Part shown: piece by piece, positions 31,744 through 36,842 of the stretch
Layout: each line of letters starts with the position of its first letter
Numbering within the stretch: position 1 is the stretch's first letter
Source: Fusobacterium sp.
Lineage (GTDB): Bacteria; Fusobacteriota; Fusobacteriia; Fusobacteriales; Fusobacteriaceae
Direction of reading: 5' to 3'
NCBI RefSeq assembly: GCF_019012925.1
Contig: NZ_JAGIRL010000011.1
Span: 1-36,842 of the forward strand
DNA length: 36,842 bases
Translations under genes and position numbers: made by a program
The notes under the pieces: model-generated
The model's input: the letters and a program-made list of their open reading frames with translations, nothing else
The model's database searches: none
Told to the model about the DNA's origin: nothing

Positions 31744-33296
31744 ACTATCTTAGTTGTCCAATCTTCAACATTCCAAACCTCTGTTGCTATATCCATATAA
31801 AAATCTGGTTCGTGACTTACAAGCACTATGGTCCCCTTAAACTCTTTTAAAGCCCTTTTCAACTCTTCTTTGGCATCTATATCCAAGTGATTAGTTGGCT
31901 CGTCTAAAATAAGGAGATTAACCTCTCTCAGCATAAGTTTACATAGACGTACCTTAGCATTTTCTCCTCCAGATAAAACTTGCATCTGACTTGTTATATG
32001 ATTTGTAGTTAGACCACACTTGGCTAAAGCTCCTCTCACTTCAGCATTAGTCATACTTGGGAACTCATTCCAAATCTCATCTAGAGCTGTTGTCGTATTT
32101 CCTGCTTTCTCCTCTTGCTCAAAATATCCAATCTCTAAAAATTGTCCGTGCTCCACCTCTCCAGAAAGAGCTTTTATCTTTCCTAACAGTGTCTTTAAAA
32201 GAGTTGATTTCCCTAGACCATTTACCCCTTTAATAGCTATTTTTTGATTTCTTTCAATAGTAAAATTAAGAGGTTTTGTAAGAGCTTCATTATAACCAAT
32301 TACCAAATCCTTTACAGTTATAACCTCTCTACTCGGTGTTCTAGCTGAACTAAATCCAAATGTTGGTTTTGGTTTTTCCTTGGCTATCTCTATTATATCC
32401 ATTCTATCCAATTTTCTCTGTCTATCTTTTGCTAAATTTGTAGTTGCTACTCTAGCTTTATTACGAGCTATGAAGTCCTTTAGGTGTTCTATCTCTTTCT
32501 GTTGCTTCTTATATGCCTGTTCTAGCTGTCTCTTCTTCAACTCATACATCTCTCTAAATTGATAATAATCTCCTGTATAACGAGTTAAAACAGCATTTTC
32601 AACGTGGTATATTACATTGACAACTGAGTTTAAGAACGGTATATCATGAGATACCAATATAAAGGCATTCTCATAATTTTGTAAGAAGTTCTTTAGCCAC
32701 TCTATATGATTTTCATCTAAGAAGTTAGTTGGCTCGTCCAATATCAATATCATTGGATTTTCTAATAAAACTTTTGCAAGTAGTATCTTTGCTCTCTGAC
32801 CTCCAGATAGTTCTGATACATCTCTTTCAAGTCCTATATCCATAAGTCCTAGCCCTTTAGCATACTCCTCTATTTTAGAATCTAAAGAGTAAAATTCACC
32901 ACTATCTAAAATACTTTGAATCTCTCCAACCTCTTCCATCAATGAATCCATCTCTTCAGGAGTACAATCTCCCATCTTTTCATATAGAGTCATCATCTCT
33001 TGTTCTAGCTCAAACATATGATTAAAGGCTGATCTTAGAATATCTCTAATAGTTTTACCCTTTTCTAAAGTGCTATACTGATCCAAATAACCAGTGGTAA
33101 TGTGATTACACCAAGTAACTGTTCCCTCATCAGGCATCAAGTTTCCAGTTATAATATTTAAAAAAGTTGTTTTTCCCTCTCCATTAGCTCCAACAAGTCC
33201 AATATGCTCTCCCTTTAAAAGTCTGAAAGAAGCATCTTCCAATATAGTTCTTGAACCAAAGCCGTGACTCACATTTTTTACGTCTAATATACTCAT
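31740..33296 (-). CDS. ABC-F family ATPase (tandem ATP-binding cassettes)
   Basis: A 518-residue soluble protein with two ABC cassettes and no membrane domain. Cassette 1 has Walker A GANGEGKT (36-43), signature LSGGQRAKILLAK and Walker B LILDEPTNFLD; cassette 2 has Walker A GVNGLGKS, signature LSGGENAKVRL and LILDEPTNHLD. The linker between them is the charged arm (KKRQLEQAYKKQQKEIEHLKDFIARNKARV, in parts) that enters the ribosomal E site. It resembles the YkpA/YbiT group, which adjusts translation rather than giving known drug resistance. The start at 33296 has GGGAG; TTG and ATG codons five and four positions earlier overlap it. It lies downstream of mnmG on the same strand, between two near-identical 20-nt repeats. 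Confidence 0.9.
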   Translation of the reverse strand: MSILDVKNVSHGFGSRTILEDASFRLLKGEHIGLVGANGEGKTTFLNIITGNLMPDEGTVTWCNHITTGYLDQYSTLEKGKTIRDILRSAFNHMFELEQEMMTLYEKMGDCTPEEMDSLMEEVGEIQSILDSGEFYSLDSKIEEYAKGLGLMDIGLERDVSELSGGQRAKILLAKVLLENPMILILDEPTNFLDENHIEWLKNFLQNYENAFILVSHDIPFLNSVVNVIYHVENAVLTRYTGDYYQFREMYELKKRQLEQAYKKQQKEIEHLKDFIARNKARVATTNLAKDRQRKLDRMDIIEIAKEKPKPTFGFSSARTPSREVITVKDLVIGYNEALTKPLNFTIERNQKIAIKGVNGLGKSTLLKTLLGKIKALSGEVEHGQFLEIGYFEQEEKAGNTTTALDEIWNEFPSMTNAEVRGALAKCGLTTNHITSQMQVLSGGENAKVRLCKLMLREVNLLILDEPTNHLDIDAKEELKRALKEFKGTIVLVSHEPDFYMDIATEVWNVEDWTTKIV

Positions 33297-33336
33297 TAAT
33301 TCTCCCATCAATCTATTTTATTCTTGTTAATATACA

Positions 33337-33381
33337 AATAATCTATATCATTTGTATCTCATACATTTAATATAGATTATT
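33337..33381 (-). terminator. long A/T hairpin between mnmG and the ABC-F gene
   Basis: AATAATCTATAT (33337-33348) pairs perfectly with ATATAGATTATT (33370-33381), and an inner TGTAT/ATACA stem caps it with a 3-base loop. It lies 19 bases after the mnmG stop. The U-tail on the minus strand is poor, so it may be a weak terminator or an RNA-stability element. Confidence 0.5.
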
Positions 33382-33383
33382 TT

Positions 33384-33403
33384 TGTCCATATACATATTT
33401 TAT
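33384..33403 (+). repeat. 20-nt direct repeat, right copy
   Basis: TGTCCATATACATATTTTAT at the end of mnmG matches 19 of 20 bases of 31724-31743. In both places the copy covers the stop codon and the 16 bases after it. Confidence 0.6.
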
Positions 33404-35247
33404 TTTAAGTATCCTATTAGTAGAGCTATATCATTACCTGTGACTCCACTGATTCTTGAAGCCTCTCCTATTGATAGTGGTCTGATCTCCTCTAATCCAC
33501 TTCTAGCTATATTAGATATTCCTTTTACAAGTGAGAAATCAAAATCCTTAGGTATTCTCATCTCCTCTAATTTTTTAAACTTCTCTATCTGTTCATTCTC
33601 TCTTTGAATGAAAATATCATATTTTATAATTGTTTCTATCTGATTTTTTATGAATTCAGGATAATCTTCAATCTCTGTAACCTCTTTCAAGCTATCATAA
33701 GTTACCTCTTTAACTTTTAATAGCTCACCTATTTTTATCCCCTTAGCAAACTTTTGATTAGAACCAAGTTTTTCCAATAACTCATTAGCTTTTACCATTG
33801 GTACACTTATGTTTCTAAGTCTCTCTATCTCTGTATTAACTATATTGATTGCATTCTCTAAATACTCTAATCTCTCCTTAGATAGTATTCCAATCTCTTT
33901 TGCTTTCTCATACAATCTCATAAAAGCATTGTCAAATCTCAATGTCAATCTATACTCTGAACGAGAAGGTAAAACTCTATATGGCTCTGGTGTTTTCTTA
34001 TGAATTATATCATCAACTAAAACTCCTATATACCCTTCACTTCTATCTATGATTACAGGCTCTTTTCCATCTATCTTTCTAGCAGCATTCACTCCAGCCA
34101 TAAATCCTTGACAAGCTGCCTCTTCATATCCTGATGTTCCATTTATCTGTCCAGCAAAATATAATCCAGAGATCTTCTTACTCTCTAAACTTGGATATAG
34201 TTGTGAAGCTGGTGCATAATCATATTCCACAGCATAACCATGTCTCATTATCTTAGCATTCTCAAGTCCAGCTATAGTTCTCATCATAGCCTCTTGAGCA
34301 AATGGTGGCATAGCTGTTGTAAGTCCATTTACATAGACCTCCTCTGAATCTGCTGACTCCAGCTCTAAGAAAATCTGATGATTTGTCTTATCTGGGAAGT
34401 TCAATACCTTTCTATCTAGTGATGGACAGTGTCTTGGTCCATGTGTCTCTATTATTCCACTGACTATTGGAGAGTATTTTAACATCTCCTTAGCTACCTC
34501 TATTGTCTTTTCAGTTGTGTGAGTAAGCCAAGTTGGAACTACGTTGTTTCTCTCTTTATTTGTGAATATTGAAAAATATCTTGGATGCTCCTCACCTTTT
34601 AGCTCCTCCATCTTAGAAAAATCTATACTTCTTCTATCCAATCTTGGTGGAGTTGCTGTCTGATATCTCTCTATATGTATCCCATGAGCTCTCAATGAAT
34701 CAGATAGTTTCTCTGCTGATTCCTCTCCCTGTCTTCCTGCAGAATAAGTTACATCTCCAATTACAATCTTTCCCTTTAAAAATGTTCCTGTTGCTAAAAC
34801 TACTGCCTTGGCAAAGTATGAGATTCCCAATCTTGTTCTGATACCTTTGATCTCTCCTTCATCTACAATTATCTGCTCTACACAGTCTTGTACCATATTA
34901 AGATTTTCAGTATTTTCAAGTTTTTTTCTCATTTTTGTTCTATATAGATATTTGTCAGCTTGACCTCTTGTTATTCTAGCTGCAGGACCTTTACTCTCAT
35001 TTAGATGTTTTAACTGAAGATTATACTCATCTGTATGTCTCCCCATCTCTCCACCTAAAATATCCATCTCTGCTACTAAATTACTCTTTCCAGGTCCTCC
35101 TATTGAAGGATTACAAGACATCATTGCTATTGTATCTAAATAAAGTGTAAATATTGCTGTATCTTTTCCAAGTCTAGCTGAGGCAAGTGCAGCTTCAACT
35201 CCTGCATGTCCTCCACCTACAACTATTACATCATAAATTTTCTTCAT
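33400..35247 (-). CDS. mnmG: tRNA uridine-5-carboxymethylaminomethyl(34) synthesis enzyme MnmG
   Basis: A 615-residue FAD enzyme (formerly GidA) that, with MnmE, modifies U34 of several tRNAs. Residues 8-18 (VVGGGHAGVEA) bind FAD; MMSCNPSIGGPGKSNLVAEMDILGG, TGTFLKGKIVIGD, GPRHCPSLDRK, LYFAGQINGTSGYEEAACQG and LPSRSEYRLTLRFDNA are all standard family blocks, and the C-terminal helical domain is complete. GGAGG lies just before the ATG. mnmE ends 65 bases upstream on the same strand, with a hairpin in between. Confidence 0.98.
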   Translation of the reverse strand: MKKIYDVIVVGGGHAGVEAALASARLGKDTAIFTLYLDTIAMMSCNPSIGGPGKSNLVAEMDILGGEMGRHTDEYNLQLKHLNESKGPAARITRGQADKYLYRTKMRKKLENTENLNMVQDCVEQIIVDEGEIKGIRTRLGISYFAKAVVLATGTFLKGKIVIGDVTYSAGRQGEESAEKLSDSLRAHGIHIERYQTATPPRLDRRSIDFSKMEELKGEEHPRYFSIFTNKERNNVVPTWLTHTTEKTIEVAKEMLKYSPIVSGIIETHGPRHCPSLDRKVLNFPDKTNHQIFLELESADSEEVYVNGLTTAMPPFAQEAMMRTIAGLENAKIMRHGYAVEYDYAPASQLYPSLESKKISGLYFAGQINGTSGYEEAACQGFMAGVNAARKIDGKEPVIIDRSEGYIGVLVDDIIHKKTPEPYRVLPSRSEYRLTLRFDNAFMRLYEKAKEIGILSKERLEYLENAINIVNTEIERLRNISVPMVKANELLEKLGSNQKFAKGIKIGELLKVKEVTYDSLKEVTEIEDYPEFIKNQIETIIKYDIFIQRENEQIEKFKKLEEMRIPKDFDFSLVKGISNIARSGLEEIRPLSIGEASRISGVTGNDIALLIGYLK

Positions 35248-35280
35248 AGTTTCCTCCTAAAAATTCCATAAATTAAGAAA

Positions 35281-35306
35281 GAGGATTACTCAAATTGAGA
35301 ATCCTC
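35281..35306. terminator. hairpin between mnmE and mnmG with its T-run on the plus strand
   Basis: GAGGATT (35281-35287) and AATCCTC (35300-35306) pair, with CTCAA/TTGAG inside. The T-run (ATTTTTTTATTTT) follows on the plus strand, opposite to the direction of the genes; on the minus strand only TTTCTT follows. It may be a partial terminator or block antisense transcription into mnmE. Confidence 0.5.
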
Positions 35307-35312
35307 ATTTTT

Positions 35313-36683
35313 TTATTTTCCAACACAGAAATTGCTAAAAATATGATCTAGTAGATCTTCACTAGATATCTCTCCAGTTACTTCTGAAAGCGAATCTAGA
35401 GCACCTTTTATATCTACTGCCATAAGATCCATTGGTAATCCTGAATTTATAGTATCAAAAATATTTTCTACATATTGCTTTGTCTTTTCTAATGCTGATT
35501 TATGTCTTACATTTGTAAGAGTAATTTTTTGTGAGCTATCCTCTACATTCTCATCAATGATATGACGATATATCTCATCTTCCATCTCATCAATTCCTAT
35601 GTTTTTCATAGCAGATATCTCTATCCATTTATTAACTTTAGTCAATTTAGATAGATCTACCTTTCTCTCAATATCAATCTTATTTAAAATTCCTATTACC
35701 TTTTCACTGTTAATAGCTTCATGTATTTTGAAATCTTCCTCTTCTAGCTCTCTTGAGCCATCTATTACAAAGAGTATCAAGTCTGCACTATCAATCATCT
35801 TTTTAGATTTCTCCACACCAATATTTTCAACAATATCATCTGTTTTTCTAATTCCAGCTGTATCTACTAATATCAAAGGAATTCCTTTTAAATTTACAAC
35901 CTCTTCGATTACGTCTCTTGTTGTTCCAGGAATGTGAGTTACAATGGCTCTCTCCTCACGTAAAACTGAATTTAACAGGCTTGACTTACCTACGTTAGGC
36001 TTACCTACTATGGCAGTCTTAATTCCCTCTTTAATCATCTTTCCTTTGTCGTAAGACCTAATCAATCTATCAGTTGTATCCACTACCTCTTGAAGATTTC
36101 CTACAAGATTCTCTGGAAGTGGATCATCTATTCCCTCTTCTGGATAATCTAATACAACATTTATGTGAGCTGCCACATCTAATATCAATTTTTTTAGATG
36201 TTCTATCTGCTCTTTAAGATCTCCTCTAAGCTGATTTAATGATAGAGAAACTGATTTTTCAGTCTTTCCGTGAATTATATCTATAATTGCTTCTGCTTGA
36301 GTTAGATCTATTCTTCCATTTAAAAATGCTCTTCTAGTAAACTCTCCGATCTCAGCATGTCTTGCTCCATATTTTAGGACAGTCTCTAGTAATTTTTCTG
36401 TAATTATATATCCACCATGGCAGTTTATCTCTACTACATTCTCTTTTGTATATGTATGTGGTGCTCTCATTATAGAAACCATTACCTCATCTATAATCTC
36501 TTCACCATCATAAATATGACCATAGTTTATACTGAAATTTCTTAAATCTTCAATCTTCTTTCCAGACTTTGGTTTAAAAATTTTCTGAAGAATTGTAAAA
36601 GCGTCGCTCCCTGAAATTCTTACAATACCTATTCCACCTTCTCCCCTTGGTGTAGATATAGCTGCTATTGTATCAAAAAGCAT
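35313..36683 (-). CDS. mnmE: tRNA modification GTPase MnmE
   Basis: A 456-residue GTPase (formerly TrmE) that acts with MnmG on U34 of tRNA. The N-terminal folate-binding domain starts [20 protein letters not shown]; the central helical domain follows; the G domain has GKPNVGKS (227-234), the switch [15 protein letters not shown] and NKID; the C-terminus is FCVGK with the catalytic Cys453. The frame is open for 25 more codons upstream to 36758, but those residues (MAKSDSEKK...) are not part of the family and no good ribosome-binding site precedes either start. I chose the conserved start at 36683. Confidence 0.96.
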   Translation of the reverse strand: MLFDTIAAISTPRGEGGIGIVRISGSDAFTILQKIFKPKSGKKIEDLRNFSINYGHIYDGEEIIDEVMVSIMRAPHTYTKENVVEINCHGGYIITEKLLETVLKYGARHAEIGEFTRRAFLNGRIDLTQAEAIIDIIHGKTEKSVSLSLNQLRGDLKEQIEHLKKLILDVAAHINVVLDYPEEGIDDPLPENLVGNLQEVVDTTDRLIRSYDKGKMIKEGIKTAIVGKPNVGKSSLLNSVLREERAIVTHIPGTTRDVIEEVVNLKGIPLILVDTAGIRKTDDIVENIGVEKSKKMIDSADLILFVIDGSRELEEEDFKIHEAINSEKVIGILNKIDIERKVDLSKLTKVNKWIEISAMKNIGIDEMEDEIYRHIIDENVEDSSQKITLTNVRHKSALEKTKQYVENIFDTINSGLPMDLMAVDIKGALDSLSEVTGEISSEDLLDHIFSNFCVGK

Positions 36684-36842
36684 ACTTGCCGTTGCCAAAA
36701 ATCTATAAAAATATAGAAATTTGTTTATTTCCTTCTTCTCAGAGTCCGATTTTGCCATAGCTACTTTCGTTTTATATAACTCTCCAAAGGCTTAAATTCG
36801 GATACAACGAATCCTACATATTAGCATTTTCTTGTTTGTGAA
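36684..36842 (-). other. non-coding DNA upstream of mnmE, possible dispersed repeat
   Basis: No frame gives a recognisable protein. In many bacteria, fusobacteria included, jag precedes mnmE, but no Jag C-terminus is found here in any frame. There are two small hairpins: ATTCG/CGAAT (36796-36812) and TCTATA-TTTT-TATAGA (36703-36718) followed by T residues on the minus strand. Because the left end of the window breaks at an rRNA operon, this right end may be a genome-wide repeat where assembly stopped. That is an inference. Confidence 0.35.

Noticed and set aside
31638..31850. 70-codon plus-strand frame after the PTS IIB gene
   Set aside because: It runs through the terminator and into the antisense of the ABC-F gene; no family resemblance.
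36684..36758. 25-residue N-terminal extension of MnmE
   Set aside because: Not conserved in the family, no good ribosome-binding site, and [10 protein letters not shown] is the standard start.

Overview
This AT-rich window looks like chromosomal DNA of a Fusobacterium, probably from the larger-genome species (mortiferum/varium/ulcerans type). That placement is an inference from codon use, gene order and family content; no 16S gene lies inside the window. It holds about 31 protein genes, two clear riboswitches (preQ1-I and guanine), many intrinsic terminators, and no IS element, CRISPR array or tRNA gene that I can see. The left edge is the promoter and 5' leader of an rRNA operon running leftwards out of the window. 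The right edge is unexplained non-coding DNA upstream of mnmE. The odd length and these two ends suggest a whole draft contig broken at repeats.

Layout. 1-2.8 kb: rRNA leader (minus strand), then a plus-strand operon of an M20 amidohydrolase and two membrane proteins (DUF3100-like and a small partner). 2.9-4.3 kb: an M18 aminopeptidase. 4.4-5.4 kb: promoter, preQ1 riboswitch, terminator and a queuosine-precursor transporter. 5.4-7.0 kb: a lipoprotein-type purine/adenosine-like deaminase under a guanine riboswitch. 7.0-11.8 kb (minus): a CofE-like ligase, pgk, gap and an RluA-family pseudouridine synthase. 12.0-18.1 kb (plus): a tight tetrapyrrole operon hemA-hemC-cobA/hemD-hemB-hemL-precorrin-2 dehydrogenase, leading to siroheme/cobalamin; no protohaem-branch gene is present here. 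18.1-23.4 kb (minus): mfd-mazG-rqcP-ispE-spoVG, a block that resembles the Bacillus mfd-yabN-yabO neighbourhood. 23.8-26.6 kb (plus): CoA-disulfide-reductase-type flavoprotein plus a TcyP-type cystine symporter, behind a very good sigma-54 promoter match. 26.7-27.8 kb (minus): a chromosomal Rep_3-like protein. 28.0-31.7 kb (plus): a chitobiose/cellobiose PTS operon (IIC, ChbG deacetylase, GH4 hydrolase, IIB). 31.7-36.7 kb (minus): mnmE, mnmG and an ABC-F ATPase.

The parts most worth a second look are the guanine-riboswitch-controlled exported deaminase, the Rep_3-like protein facing the PTS operon with a duplicated 12-mer near its promoter, the sigma-54 promoter and repeat cluster ahead of the thiol/cystine pair, a possible small RNA next to the preQ1 promoter, and near-identical 20-nt repeats bracketing the ABC-F gene.
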